Notes: generated by a model from the sequence alone, not told the origin. DNA of 64,000 bases from Thauera propionica (GCF_002245655.1 NZ_NOIH01000026.1:1-64000); one strand, 5' to 3'; counted from the stretch's first letter, positions 37,715-46,987 are shown. A program made the numbers and translations.

Positions 37715-38977
37715 TCAGTTGCCGACCGACGCGCGCGCCACCGCGTTGTCCAGCGCTTCCTTGGCGGCCTTGCTGTCGGCCCACACGCCCGCGAGCTCCT
37801 CGTCGAGAATGCGACGCACGCGTTCGCGCTCGACCACGGGCTGGGCGCCCGAATCGGCCGTCGCCGGCTTGTTCGTGAGCTGTTCGACCGCGACGCGGAC
37901 ATTGTCGAGGTCGTCGCCGAGCAGTTCGCTGCGCGAAGCCAGGATGCCGGCACGGTTCAAGGGCAGATAACCCGTTTCCCGTTGCCAGGCCACCTGGTTC
38001 TCGGGTTGCAGCCAGAAGGCGATGAAGCGCGCGACCGCCTTGTACTCGTCGGGCTTCTTGCCGGCGGCCGCCCACAGCGCCGGGCCGTCAGCCACGGTGT
38101 TCTGCGGCGCGCCCGGGAAATCCTCGTGATACGGCAGGCGCGACACGGCGACGTCGACCTTGCCCGAGCGGCGGAAATCGACCCAGCTTTCGGAGGGGGC
38201 GGCAATGACCGCGCAATCACCCGCAGCAAAGCGCTGCTCGGCCTCGCTGCGGTGATCGAACACGTGCAGGTAACGCGCCCGTGCCCAGCTTGCCATCATC
38301 GCCACGTGCTTGACCTGGAACATGCCGTTGAACGAAGGCGCGACCGTTTTGCCACGCGCCGCCGCGACCGGCTCGTTGTGCCATGCACTGAGATTCTCGA
38401 CCATGACGCGCCCCGGCTCGGCCACGGTGTAGGGACAGCTGTGGCCGGCGTCGGCGAGCCGGCCGAGCGTTTCCTGGAGCTCGAACCAGGTCGCGACCGG
38501 CGCGGTATCGGGATTGACGCCGGCCTTGCGCAGCGCATCGCGGTTCAGAAACAGCACCGGGGTGGACAGTCCTACCGGCAGCGCGAGCAGCTGCCCTTTC
38601 GCATCGACGGGGGTGCGCGTCATCATCGCAGGCGGACGCAGGGTCTGCAGCGGCACCTTGGCATCCTTCATCAGCGCATGCAGCGGCTTGTAGCGCGGCT
38701 TGCCGGCAACGAAGCTTTCCTCGTCGTCGCCCTCGAGGATCAGCATGTGGGGGGAACCTTCGCGCCAGCCCGCCTCGGACAGAACGACCTTGACCCCCTT
38801 CGCCTGCGCATTGAAGCGTTCGACGAGATCCTTCACCGCCATCGCCTTGGTTTCGGGCAAACGATGGTACAACTGGATCTGCTGTTCGGCGCTTGCCTGC
38901 GCAAGGGGGGTCAGAACGCCTACGGCGGCAAGGCCGGCAAGGGATGCGAAGACCGTCTTGAAACGCTTGATATTCAT
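37715..38977 (-). CDS. extracellular solute-binding protein (family 1), UgpB-like
   Basis: A 420-residue periplasmic binding protein. Signal peptide MNIKRFKTVFASLAGLAAVG with cleavage after LAQASA. The mature chain has the family 1 features QIQLYHRLPETKAMAVKDL at the start, LPVGLSTPVLFLNRDALRKAG and the C-terminal WQRETGYLPLNRAG, as in UgpB and sugar-binding proteins. An alternative start 99 bases upstream would spoil the signal peptide. No ABC permease or ATPase gene is in the window, so the partner transporter must be elsewhere. It is preceded by a good promoter. Confidence 0.85.
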   Translation of the reverse strand: MNIKRFKTVFASLAGLAAVGVLTPLAQASAEQQIQLYHRLPETKAMAVKDLVERFNAQAKGVKVVLSEAGWREGSPHMLILEGDDEESFVAGKPRYKPLHALMKDAKVPLQTLRPPAMMTRTPVDAKGQLLALPVGLSTPVLFLNRDALRKAGVNPDTAPVATWFELQETLGRLADAGHSCPYTVAEPGRVMVENLSAWHNEPVAAARGKTVAPSFNGMFQVKHVAMMASWARARYLHVFDHRSEAEQRFAAGDCAVIAAPSESWVDFRRSGKVDVAVSRLPYHEDFPGAPQNTVADGPALWAAAGKKPDEYKAVARFIAFWLQPENQVAWQRETGYLPLNRAGILASRSELLGDDLDNVRVAVEQLTNKPATADSGAQPVVERERVRRILDEELAGVWADSKAAKEALDNAVARASVGN

Positions 38978-39031
38978 GGAGTTGGCGCTTGATGAGGGAG
39001 GTCGGGCGAACGCCCATTCTTGATCGCGCGA

Positions 39032-39060
39032 ATTATAGAGCGCACGGCTTGTCTTGACAG
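39032..39060 (-). promoter_or_regulatory. promoter of the solute-binding protein gene
   Basis: Minus strand CTGTCA (39055-39060), 17-bp spacer, TATAAT (39032-39037). The perfect -10 lies 55 bases before the start codon. A plus-strand TTGACA at 39054-39059 overlaps it but has no -10 at proper spacing. Confidence 0.65.
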
Positions 39061-39176
39061 GCCGCAGTTGTAACATCCGTCATGAGTACGGCGTTACTGC
39101 GCCTCCTGCCGACGCAGTCTTCAAGATCCCCGTGTCGCTGCCGTTAAACCACACAAGCTCCATCCGGTCCGACCCC

Positions 39177-39557
39177 ATGCGCTCCACGCCCTTCCTGCCG
39201 TCGCTGCACACGATCGTCCTCGTTGCCCTGCTGCCCGTGCTGGGCGGCTGCGACATGCTCGCCGACCTGCTCGAACTGCCTAACCCCGCTCGACAGGCCG
39301 CGGCGAAGGAGGCCGAGGGGCGCGCCATCGGCGGCGCGTGCCGCCACGCAGGACGCTCGCTGGAGGACTGCTATACCCTCAACGGCTCCGCAGACAAGGC
39401 CGCGGTCTTCGCCGGATGGCGCGACATGAACGACTACATGATGGAACACAAGCTTGACATCGTGCCGTCGAAGCTCGTCCCCGGCGAGGGCAAGCCGGCG
39501 CCCACGCAGGCCGACGGCGCGGCAATCAACGAAACGCCCAAGCCCGCGACACGCTGA
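39177..39557 (+). CDS. small lipoprotein of unknown function
   Basis: A 126-residue predicted lipoprotein: a hydrophobic leader (HTIVLVALLPVLGGC) with lipobox LGGC, so Cys23 would be lipid-modified. The mature part has GGACRHAGRSLEDCYTLN, with two cysteines that could form a disulfide, then KAAVFAGWRDMNDYMMEHK and a Pro/Lys-rich tail. The lipoprotein signal fixes the start; an open frame 123 bases further upstream lacks this. No family recognised. It is divergent from the solute-binding protein gene. Confidence 0.72.
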   Translation: MRSTPFLPSLHTIVLVALLPVLGGCDMLADLLELPNPARQAAAKEAEGRAIGGACRHAGRSLEDCYTLNGSADKAAVFAGWRDMNDYMMEHKLDIVPSKLVPGEGKPAPTQADGAAINETPKPATR

Positions 39558-39662
39558 CGAACACATCCGCGCTCGCCTGCGCGGTCGCGGCGGCTTATCA
39601 TCGGCAGCCTCGCCCGTCGAACCGGGCCCTGCCATCCTATCGCGCCCACGCGCCCCACCCCG

Positions 39663-40757
39663 ATGAATCAACACACCCCCGCCGCCGGCCTGCTTAGCTC
39701 GGGCCTGATCGGCTATTGCCGCGCCGGCTTCGAGAAAGAACTGGCCGGAGAGCTCGACGACCTCGCAGCCGAAGCCGGCCTGATCGGCTACGTGCGCGCC
39801 CAACCCGATACCGGCTACGTCGTCTTCGAAACTTTCGAACCCACGCCGCTCGGTAGCTTCGGCAACGCCACGGACTGGCGCCGCCCCTGCTTCGCCCGCC
39901 AGTTGCTGCCCTGGTTCGCGCGCATCGAGGAGTTGCCCGAACGCGACCGCGCGACCCCCATCGTCGAGGCAGTGAAGGCCTCGGGACAGCGCTTCTGCAG
40001 CGTTGTGCTCGAGACCCCGGACACGGACGAAGCCAAGCAGCGCTCCGGCTTCTGCAAGCGCTTCACCGAACCGCTGACCAAGGCACTGGAAAAGGCGGGC
40101 TGCCTGCGCAGCAGCCGCACCGGCCTGCCCGTGCTGCACGTGCTGTTCACCGACGCCACCACGGCCTGGCTGGCTGCTGGCCAGACCGAGCAGTGCGCGC
40201 CCTGGCCGATGGGCATCCCGCGCCTGCGCATGCCCTCGAATGCACCCAGCCGCTCGACGATGAAGCTGGCCGAAGCCTTCATGACCCTGCTCGAGGACAA
40301 CGAGCGCGACAGCATCCTGCGCGCAGGCCAGCGCGCGGTCGACCTGGGCGCAGCCCCCGGCGGCTGGACGTGGCAGCTCGTGCATCGCGGCCTGCGCGTC
40401 ACGGCCATCGACAACGGCCCGCTGCGCGACACCGTGATGGCGACCGAGATGGTCGAACACCTGAAGGCAGACGGCTTCACCTGGCGCCCGCAGCGCGCGG
40501 TGGACTGGATGGTGTGTGACATGGTGGAGCAGCCCTCGCGCATCGCCTCGCTGATGGCCGAATGGATCGCCACCGGACGTTGCCGCTACACCATCTTCAA
40601 CCTCAAGCTGCCGATGAAGCGGCGGCTCGAGGCGGTGGAACAATGCCGCGAGCTCATCCGCAAGCGGCTCAACAGCGTCGGCCCCTTCGACCTGCGCATC
40701 AAGCATCTGTACCACGACCGCGAAGAGGTCACGGCCTTCCTGACACTGAAGCGCTGA
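39663..40757 (+). CDS. rlmM: 23S rRNA C2498 2'-O-methyltransferase
   Basis: Methylates the ribose of C2498 in 23S rRNA in the peptidyl-transferase centre. 364 residues (E. coli 366). An N-terminal THUMP-like part (YCRAGFEKELAGELDDLA) is followed by the Rossmann methyltransferase with VDLGAAPGGWTWQLV (motif I), the acidic DNGPL, DWMVCDMVEQPSR (motif IV) and the KLPMKRR region holding the K-D-K-E catalytic tetrad lysine. The protein is cytoplasmic. Convergently placed relative to no neighbour; rhlE follows after 126 bases on the same strand with its own -10. Confidence 0.94.
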   Translation: MNQHTPAAGLLSSGLIGYCRAGFEKELAGELDDLAAEAGLIGYVRAQPDTGYVVFETFEPTPLGSFGNATDWRRPCFARQLLPWFARIEELPERDRATPIVEAVKASGQRFCSVVLETPDTDEAKQRSGFCKRFTEPLTKALEKAGCLRSSRTGLPVLHVLFTDATTAWLAAGQTEQCAPWPMGIPRLRMPSNAPSRSTMKLAEAFMTLLEDNERDSILRAGQRAVDLGAAPGGWTWQLVHRGLRVTAIDNGPLRDTVMATEMVEHLKADGFTWRPQRAVDWMVCDMVEQPSRIASLMAEWIATGRCRYTIFNLKLPMKRRLEAVEQCRELIRKRLNSVGPFDLRIKHLYHDREEVTAFLTLKR

Positions 40758-40821
40758 ACGGCGATCGCGGGGGCAGCCGCGCATGCGAAGCCCCTGTCCC
40801 GTAACGGTTTTGCGTGCTGTG

Positions 40822-40827
40822 TATAAT
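40822..40827 (+). promoter_or_regulatory. -10 TATAAT upstream of rhlE
   Basis: GTGTATAATCCGG carries a consensus -10, 56 bases before the rhlE start. No strong -35 is visible. Confidence 0.45.
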
Positions 40828-40883
40828 CCGGTTTTCCGCAATCCGGCGGTCGGCTGTCGACCGCGCCCACCCCAAAGGCACCC

Positions 40884-42341
40884 ATGAGTTTCGCCGATCT
40901 CGGCCTCATTCCCGAACTGCTTAAAGCCGTCGCCGACGCCGGCTATACCGAGCCGACGCCGATCCAGCGCCAGGCCATCCCCACCGTCATTGCTGGTCAC
41001 GACGTCATGGGCGGCGCCCAGACGGGCACCGGCAAGACGGCCGGCTTCACGCTGCCGCTGCTGCACCGCATCGCCCGCCACGCCAACACCAGCACCTCGC
41101 CGGCACGCCATGCCACGCGCGCACTGATCCTCGCACCCACGCGTGAGCTGGCGATGCAGGTCTACGAGTCGGTCAAGACCTACAGCAAGCACCTGCCCCT
41201 GCGCTCGATCTGCGTCTATGGCGGGGTCGACATCAAGCCGCAACAGGCCGAACTGCGCCGCGGCATCGAGGTGGTCATCGCTACGCCGGGCCGCCTGCTC
41301 GATCACGTCGAACAGAAGTCGATCAATCTGTCCCAGGTCGAAGTGCTGGTACTGGACGAAGCCGACCGCATGCTCGACATGGGCTTCATCCCCGACATCA
41401 AGCGCATCCTCGCCTTGCTGCCTGACAACCGCCAGAGCCTGCTGTTCTCGGCCACCTTCTCCGACGAGATCAAGAAGCTCGCCGACCAGATGCTGAAGAA
41501 CCCGCAGCTGATCGAGGTGGCACGTCGCAACATGGTGTCGGAAACGATCACCCACGTCGTGCATCCGGTGTCCTCAGGCATGAAGCGCAACCTGCTCGCC
41601 CATCTGCTGCGCCACAAGCCCGACACCCAGGCACTGGTGTTCGTCGACACCAAGCTCGCCTGCGGCCGCCTCGCGCACTTCCTCGAGCGCCACGGCATCT
41701 CCGCCGATGCCATCCACGGCGACAAGGGGCAACAGCAGCGCACCGAGACGCTCGAAGCCTTCAAGAGCGGCAAGCTGCGCGTACTGGTGGCCACCGACGT
41801 CGCGGCGCGCGGCATCGACATCGACGAACTGCCGTACGTGATCAACTTCGAACTGCCGCACACGGCCGAAGACTACGTGCACCGCATCGGCCGCACCGGC
41901 CGCGCCGGCCACCAGGGCAACGCGATTTCGCTCGTGTGCGCGGAGGAAAAGCATCGGCTCGCCGAGATCCAGAAGCTGATCAAGCTCGAGATTCCCCAGG
42001 AACTCGTCCCCGGCTTTGATCCGGAAACGGAGTTCTTCGAGGCGGGCAGCCGCTCGCGCGCGCGGCGACCAGCCTCTGCCCCGGTCGAGGAGGCACCGCG
42101 TGCGCCGCGCAGCAGTGCCGGGCGCAGCCAAGGGCCGGCCGGCACGCGCTCCCCGCGGCAGAAGTCGTCCGTCGCGGCGGACGGCTTCGACTTCAGCAAG
42201 CCTTACGAACCCACTGCGGTATCGAGCGCGGCACCATCTGCCGAACTGCAACCGACGCTGGTCGCACAGGGCAAACCCGATCCGCTGCGCCGCCCGCAAC
42301 GCCCCATCGCCGTGTTGCTGGGTGGTCTGGGCCGGAAATAG
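40884..42341 (+). CDS. rhlE: DEAD-box RNA helicase RhlE
   Basis: ATP-dependent RNA helicase of 485 residues acting in ribosome assembly and RNA turnover. The Q motif (FADLGL...YTEPTPIQRQAIP), Walker A AQTGTGKTAGF, DEAD box VLDEADRMLDMGF, motif III SATF, and the C-terminal helicase motifs VATDVAARGIDID and HRIGRTGRAG are all intact. The C-terminal 100 residues are low-complexity, rich in Arg, Ser, Pro and Ala (RSRARRPASAPVEEAPRAPR), typical of RhlE tails that bind RNA. Confidence 0.94.
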   Translation: MSFADLGLIPELLKAVADAGYTEPTPIQRQAIPTVIAGHDVMGGAQTGTGKTAGFTLPLLHRIARHANTSTSPARHATRALILAPTRELAMQVYESVKTYSKHLPLRSICVYGGVDIKPQQAELRRGIEVVIATPGRLLDHVEQKSINLSQVEVLVLDEADRMLDMGFIPDIKRILALLPDNRQSLLFSATFSDEIKKLADQMLKNPQLIEVARRNMVSETITHVVHPVSSGMKRNLLAHLLRHKPDTQALVFVDTKLACGRLAHFLERHGISADAIHGDKGQQQRTETLEAFKSGKLRVLVATDVAARGIDIDELPYVINFELPHTAEDYVHRIGRTGRAGHQGNAISLVCAEEKHRLAEIQKLIKLEIPQELVPGFDPETEFFEAGSRSRARRPASAPVEEAPRAPRSSAGRSQGPAGTRSPRQKSSVAADGFDFSKPYEPTAVSSAAPSAELQPTLVAQGKPDPLRRPQRPIAVLLGGLGRK

Positions 42342-42442
42342 GGTACTCGGGGCGGCTTTTTCCATCCTCTACGGCAGCGCGGCATAAAGTATTCTCACGC
42401 CGATGCCGTAGTTGGTGAAACCCGTTCGAGAACCTGCCGCCC

Positions 42443-43750
42443 GTGAATATTCCAGGACGCCCACCCGGGGCGCCTCCCCCTGCAGAACCCTTCGTGCCCG
42501 ACCTTTCCGAAGGGGCGGAGGCTGGCGTCTATCTCGCGCTGCTCGAACTCATCGACGAAGGCCTGATCATCACCGGCGACGAGTTCATTCTCGACGCCAA
42601 CAGCGCAGCCTGCCGTCTGCTCGGGCGCGACTACCGGCAGATCGCCGGTCGCTCTCTGAGCGCCCTGTTCCCGACCGAGGAAGCCTTCCTCGACGTGCGT
42701 GCCCGACTGCTGATCCAGGGCGAGCGCCGCAGCCTGATCACCGTCGCCTTGCCCGAAGGCAGCACGCGCGAACTCCAGGTACTGTGCGCACCGCGTCTGC
42801 GGCCAGGACTGCACGCCCTCATCCTGAGCCCGGCCGGTACGCACCCACAGCGGCTCGGGCAGCGGTCGGTGGACACCACCGCCCAGCACTTCGCGTCGCA
42901 TATCGAGGCCGACCAGTTGCGCAGCCTCATGCCGGGCGTGCGAATGATCGAGGGCACGGCCTGGCAATCCGGGCTGGATGCCTTCGAAACCGGCCTGCGC
43001 TCGGCGCTGGACAACGGCAACCTGGCCCTGCACTTCCAGCCGCTCGTCGAGGCCCGCTCGGGGCGGCTGTGTGCTGGCGAGGCTCTGCTGCGCTGGCAGC
43101 ACCCCGAACTGGGACTGCTGCCCTTTGGCCGCTTCAAGGGTGCGCTCCGCGACCCGCAGCTGATCGCGCGCCTTGGCGACTGGGTCCTCAACACGGCATG
43201 CCGCTATGCCCGCTTGTGGCCCACCGGGCCTGCCGGCCAGCAGCCTGTCAGACTCACCGTGAACGTCGCCACCGAACAACTGCTGCACGGCGACTTCGCG
43301 GAGTGCGTTCGCCTCGTGCTCGAGGACAGCAATCTCGCCCCCGAGCGGCTGGAACTCGATCTCGACGAGAAGATCCTCGAGACCGACAGCCCCTCCCTGC
43401 TGCAAACCATGAAGATGCTTTCGGCGATGGGCGTCCGCCTCGCCATCGATGACTTCGGGCGCGGCATGTCGTCCATCCGGCGCCTGAAGCGCTATCCGCT
43501 CAAGACGATCAAGCTCGACCCGGACCTGGTACGCGGCGTCGGCCATGACGAGGAGTGCGAAGCCGTGGTGGAAGCGATCGCCGGCATGGCGGCAACACTG
43601 GGCCTCGAAGTCTTTGCGCGCGGAGTCGAAACCCGCGCCCAGCAGGATTTCCTGTGCGCACTCGACTGCCACCTGCAGCAAGGGCCGCTGTTCGGGCCGC
43701 CGCTGAGCGCACAGGCCTTCGCCCGCGGCCTGCGCGCCGCCACTCAGTAG
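42443..43750 (+). CDS. PAS-EAL protein with partly altered active-site motifs
   Basis: A 435-residue protein with an N-terminal PAS-like sensor (ELIDEGLIITGDEFILDANS) and a C-terminal EAL domain, the fold of c-di-GMP phosphodiesterases. Seen in the EAL domain: GEALLRWQHPELG, the Asn in LTVNVAT, DDFGRG with both Asp, KTIKLD with the Lys, ARGVET and LQQGPLFG with the Gln. Two deviations: LELDLDEK where LEITES is usual (Asp for the metal-binding Glu), and ARGVET instead of AEGVET. Activity may be reduced or lost. The start is a GTG with no clear ribosome binding site. Its end overlaps the next, convergent gene by seven bases. Confidence 0.86.
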   Translation: MNIPGRPPGAPPPAEPFVPDLSEGAEAGVYLALLELIDEGLIITGDEFILDANSAACRLLGRDYRQIAGRSLSALFPTEEAFLDVRARLLIQGERRSLITVALPEGSTRELQVLCAPRLRPGLHALILSPAGTHPQRLGQRSVDTTAQHFASHIEADQLRSLMPGVRMIEGTAWQSGLDAFETGLRSALDNGNLALHFQPLVEARSGRLCAGEALLRWQHPELGLLPFGRFKGALRDPQLIARLGDWVLNTACRYARLWPTGPAGQQPVRLTVNVATEQLLHGDFAECVRLVLEDSNLAPERLELDLDEKILETDSPSLLQTMKMLSAMGVRLAIDDFGRGMSSIRRLKRYPLKTIKLDPDLVRGVGHDEECEAVVEAIAGMAATLGLEVFARGVETRAQQDFLCALDCHLQQGPLFGPPLSAQAFARGLRAATQ

Positions 43751-44073
43751 TCCATCAGGCTCGCACAGGTTTCCTCGCGCCCGGTCATGCGCCCGAAGCG
43801 CGCAAGCCGGTCGCGCACGAAGTCGTCACTGACGCGGCGGTCCGCGCAGTAGTCGCGCAACTGCATTGCATACGCCAGGTTCTGCATGTCCGCGACCGTC
43901 TTGGCAATCGCCGGGAAGCGGTAGTTGTCCGTTCGTCGCCATTCGGGAACATCGGGCGCCTTGGCCGGCTGCGCCTCGCCGGCACCGGGCGCAGCCGCCG
44001 GCCCGCCCTGCTGGGCCTGGGCGGCAGACACGCCCGACAGGGCGATGAAGATGAGAACGCGCAGAAATGGCAT
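43744..44073 (-). CDS. small exported protein of unknown function
   Basis: A 109-residue protein with a signal peptide (MPFLRVLIFIALSGVSAAQA). The mature part begins with a low-complexity Gly/Pro/Ala linker and then has a helical domain with two cysteines (LRDYCADRRVSDD and REETCASLMDY), which may form a disulfide. I do not recognise a family. It lies downstream of pntB on the same strand (94-base gap) and convergent with the EAL gene. Confidence 0.68.
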   Translation of the reverse strand: MPFLRVLIFIALSGVSAAQAQQGGPAAAPGAGEAQPAKAPDVPEWRRTDNYRFPAIAKTVADMQNLAYAMQLRDYCADRRVSDDFVRDRLARFGRMTGREETCASLMDY

Positions 44074-44167
44074 CGGGCCGCTACCGGAGGAAAGATGCCT
44101 CCGATTACGGCCCGATCGTACCCAAGCTTGAGCCTTTACCGCCAGCCTTCGGGCCGGCGGTACCGGA

Positions 44168-45547
44168 TCAGGCCTCCAGCGCCTTGACGTGCTGGATCAC
44201 CTCGCCAATGGCCTGCTGCGCGCTGCCGTACAACATGCGGCAGTTGTCCTTGTAGAACAGCGCGTTCTCGATGCCCGAGTAGCCCGCGCCCTTGCCGCGC
44301 TTCACGACGATCACGTTCTGCGCCATGTCGACGTTGAGGATCGGCATGCCGTAGATCGGGCTGGTCTTGTCGGTGCGTGCGACCGGGTTCACCACGTCGT
44401 TCGCACCGATCACCAGTGCCACGTCCGCTTGCGGGAAGTCGGCGTTGATCTCCTCGAGATCGAAGATCTTGTCGTAGGGCACGCCCGCCTCGGCCAGCAG
44501 CACGTTCATGTGGCCCGGCATGCGGCCCGCCACCGGGTGGATGGCGAACACCACCTCGACGCCACCCTCTTCCAGCAGTTGCGCCATCTCCCACACCTTG
44601 TGCTGCGCCCCGGCCACCGCCATGCCGTAGCCCGGCACGATGATGACCTTGCTCGCGTAGCGCATCACCGAGGCGGCATCCAGCGCCGAGAACTCCTTCA
44701 TCGTGCCTTCGATCGCCTCGCCCTCACCGCCGGCAGCCGCGCCGCTCAGCGGGGTGAAGATGACGTTGGAGATCGGGCGGTTCATCGCCTTGGCCATCAA
44801 CTGCGTGAGCAGCGTACCCGAGGCGCCCACCACGATGCCGGCCACGATCAGCGCCGGATTGCCGAGCACGTAGCCCTCGAAACCCACGGCGAGACCGGTG
44901 AAGGCATTCAGCAGCGAGATCACCACCGGCATGTCGGCGCCGCCGATCGGGCTGGTGAGGATTGCGCCCAGCGCCAGCGCCAGCACGAAGAACAGCACGA
45001 TGAGCGCCGACGACGGCGCATCCGACACGATGATCGCCAGGCCCAGCAGTGCGGTGACGGCGGCCAGGCCGATGTTCACCATGTTCTGCTGCGGCAGCCG
45101 GAAGGCGTTCTTCATGATGCCCTGCAGCTTGGCGTAGGCAATGCACGAGCCGGAGAAGGCCACCGAGCCGATCAGCGCACCGAGCACCGCCAGCGTGGCC
45201 ACCACCGGGCCATGCACCTCGCCGCGAGCGAACTCGAGCGCGGCAATCGCCGCCGCCGCGCCGCCGCCCATGCCGTTGTAGATGGCGACCATCTGCGGCA
45301 TGTCGGTCATCTTGACCGTCTTGCCGCTCCACCACGCCACCGCCCCGCCCGACACGATGGCGAGCACCATCAGACCGACGTTGCCGAGATTCGGCGTGAA
45401 GAAGGTCACCACGGTCGCCGCGACCATGGCGTAGCCCGCCCACACGATGCCCTTGCGGGCCGTCACCGGAGAACTCATCGCCTTCAGGCCGAGAATGAAC
45501 ACCACGGCCACGGCGAAATAGGACGCCTGAATGAACACGTTCGCCAT
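44168..45547 (-). CDS. pntB: NAD(P) transhydrogenase subunit beta
   Basis: Proton-translocating transhydrogenase subunit of 459 residues. The first 270 residues contain about nine membrane segments (domain II); the C-terminal 190 residues form the NADP(H)-binding domain III, with VIIVPGYGMAVAGAQHKV, HPVAGRMPGHMNVLLAEA, VALVIGANDVVNPVA and VVKRGKGAGYSGIENALF. The enzyme uses the proton gradient to make NADPH from NADH. The start lies right at the end of pntAB (one base apart). Confidence 0.96.
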   Translation of the reverse strand: MANVFIQASYFAVAVVFILGLKAMSSPVTARKGIVWAGYAMVAATVVTFFTPNLGNVGLMVLAIVSGGAVAWWSGKTVKMTDMPQMVAIYNGMGGGAAAAIAALEFARGEVHGPVVATLAVLGALIGSVAFSGSCIAYAKLQGIMKNAFRLPQQNMVNIGLAAVTALLGLAIIVSDAPSSALIVLFFVLALALGAILTSPIGGADMPVVISLLNAFTGLAVGFEGYVLGNPALIVAGIVVGASGTLLTQLMAKAMNRPISNVIFTPLSGAAAGGEGEAIEGTMKEFSALDAASVMRYASKVIIVPGYGMAVAGAQHKVWEMAQLLEEGGVEVVFAIHPVAGRMPGHMNVLLAEAGVPYDKIFDLEEINADFPQADVALVIGANDVVNPVARTDKTSPIYGMPILNVDMAQNVIVVKRGKGAGYSGIENALFYKDNCRMLYGSAQQAIGEVIQHVKALEA

Positions 45548-45850
45548 TTATGCGCCCCCTTCCTTCTTGTTGCCACCCTTGAACATCGCCAGCATGCGCT
45601 CGGTGACGACATAGCCGCCCGCGGCATTGGCCGCACCGAGGAACACCGCGACGAAACCGATGATGAGCTGCACCGGATCATCCGGATCGGCATGACCGAG
45701 CACCACCATCGCGCCCACCAGCACGACACCGTGCACGAAGTTCGAGCCCGACATCAGCGGCGTGTGCAGGATCACCGGCACTCGCGAAATCACCTCGTAA
45801 CCGGTGAATGCGGCCAGCATGAAGATATACAGCGCTGCAATTCCTTCCAT
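45548..45850 (-). CDS. pntAB: NAD(P) transhydrogenase subunit alpha, part 2
   Basis: A 100-residue membrane piece that in E. coli is fused to the C-terminus of PntA. Three transmembrane helices are visible (about 2-20, 32-52, 60-82): LYIFMLAAFTGYEVISRVP, NFVHGVVLVGAMVVLGHA and LIIGFVAVFLGAANAAGGY. A separate gene is the three-subunit form described from Rhodospirillum rubrum. It stops directly before pntB, 12 bases after pntAA. Confidence 0.94.
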   Translation of the reverse strand: MEGIAALYIFMLAAFTGYEVISRVPVILHTPLMSGSNFVHGVVLVGAMVVLGHADPDDPVQLIIGFVAVFLGAANAAGGYVVTERMLAMFKGGNKKEGGA

Positions 45851-45862
45851 GATCGCTCTCCC

Positions 45863-46987
45863 TTACAGCCCGAGAACCTGCTTGACGCCGGCGTGGCGAA
45901 CCTCGCCCGCGTGCGTGAGGCAGGCACCGGCCATCACCTCGTCTTCCCAGTCGAGCGCAAGCGCGCCGTCCTGGATGAAGGGCGAGATGAAGTTGAACAG
46001 GTTCTTGGCGTACATCTCCGACGCATGCACCGGCATGCGGCTGGGGATGTTGACCGGCCCGATCACCAGTACGTCGTTGATCCAGACCTTCTCGCCCGCC
46101 ACCGTGCCTTCGACGTTGCCACCGGTCTCGGCCGCCATGTCGACGACGACCGCGCCCGGCTTCATGCGCGCGATCATGTCGGCGGTGATGATGCGCGGCG
46201 CGGGCTTGCCCGGAATCGCGGCGGTGGTGATGAGCGCATCGCACTGGGCGACGGCCTTGGCCAGGCGCTCGGCCTGCTGCGCCTTCTCCTCGTCGGTCAG
46301 CTCGCGCGCGTAGCCACCGCTGCCCGCGGCGGACACGCCGGTGTCGACGAACTTGGCGCCGAGCGACTCGACCTGCTCGCGCGTCTCGGGACGCACGTCA
46401 TAGGCCTCGACCATGGCGCCGATACGGCGCGCGGTCGCGATGGTCTGCAGGCCTGCCACGCCACAGCCGATCACCAGCACCTTGGCCGGGCGGATCGTGC
46501 CGGCGGCGTAGGTCAGCATCGGGAAGAACTTCGGGCTATGGTCGGCAGCGATCAGCGCGCACTCGTAGCCCGCCACCGCGCCCTGCGAGGACAGCGCATC
46601 CATGCTCTGCGCGCGCGAGATGCGCGGCAGCAGCTCCAGCGCAAACGCGCTGATCCGGCCTTCGGCCAGCTGGCGCGCACGCTCGGCGCTCGCCCAAGGC
46701 TGCAGCATGCCCAGCAGCACGCTGCCCGGCCGGATCTTCGAAATGAGGTCCGCCTCGGGCGGTTGCACGCAGAACACGACATCCGCCTGCGCACAGACCT
46801 CGGCGGCGGTATCGACGACGCTGACCCCGCTGAAGTCCGCATCGCGGAAGTGCGCCGGCACCCCCGCTCCCTTTTGCATCACCACCTGGACGCCAAGGCC
46901 CAGGTATTTCTTCACGACATCCGGCACGACCGACAGGCGTCGTTCGCCGGAAGCTGTCTCCGCTAGCACTCCGAGGGTCAGAGGCAT
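45863..46987 (-). CDS. pntAA: NAD(P) transhydrogenase subunit alpha, part 1
   Basis: The NAD(H)-binding domain I, 374 residues, related to alanine dehydrogenase. It opens PLTLGVLAETASGERRLSVV with the typical VPDVVKKYLGLGVQVVMQKGAG, and has the nucleotide fold ARVLVIGCGVAGLQTIATAR (here AKVLVIGCGVAGLQTIATAR) and GAMVEAYDVRPETREQVESLGA. The RQD loop-like segment DALITTAAIPGKPAPRIIT follows. First gene of the pntAA-pntAB-pntB operon. Upstream 241 bases hold an AT-rich patch near 47130 but no clear promoter. Confidence 0.95.
   Translation of the reverse strand: MPLTLGVLAETASGERRLSVVPDVVKKYLGLGVQVVMQKGAGVPAHFRDADFSGVSVVDTAAEVCAQADVVFCVQPPEADLISKIRPGSVLLGMLQPWASAERARQLAEGRISAFALELLPRISRAQSMDALSSQGAVAGYECALIAADHSPKFFPMLTYAAGTIRPAKVLVIGCGVAGLQTIATARRIGAMVEAYDVRPETREQVESLGAKFVDTGVSAAGSGGYARELTDEEKAQQAERLAKAVAQCDALITTAAIPGKPAPRIITADMIARMKPGAVVVDMAAETGGNVEGTVAGEKVWINDVLVIGPVNIPSRMPVHASEMYAKNLFNFISPFIQDGALALDWEDEVMAGACLTHAGEVRHAGVKQVLGL

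Noticed and set aside
39144-41564. 806-codon minus-strand frame over the lipoprotein, rlmM and rhlE genes
   Set aside because: Spans three well-supported genes in antisense; composition is a GC artefact.
44189-46966. 925-codon His-rich frame antisense to pntB/pntAB/pntAA
   Set aside because: His- and Arg-rich reading is the reverse of hydrophobic membrane codons; no independent start or domain.
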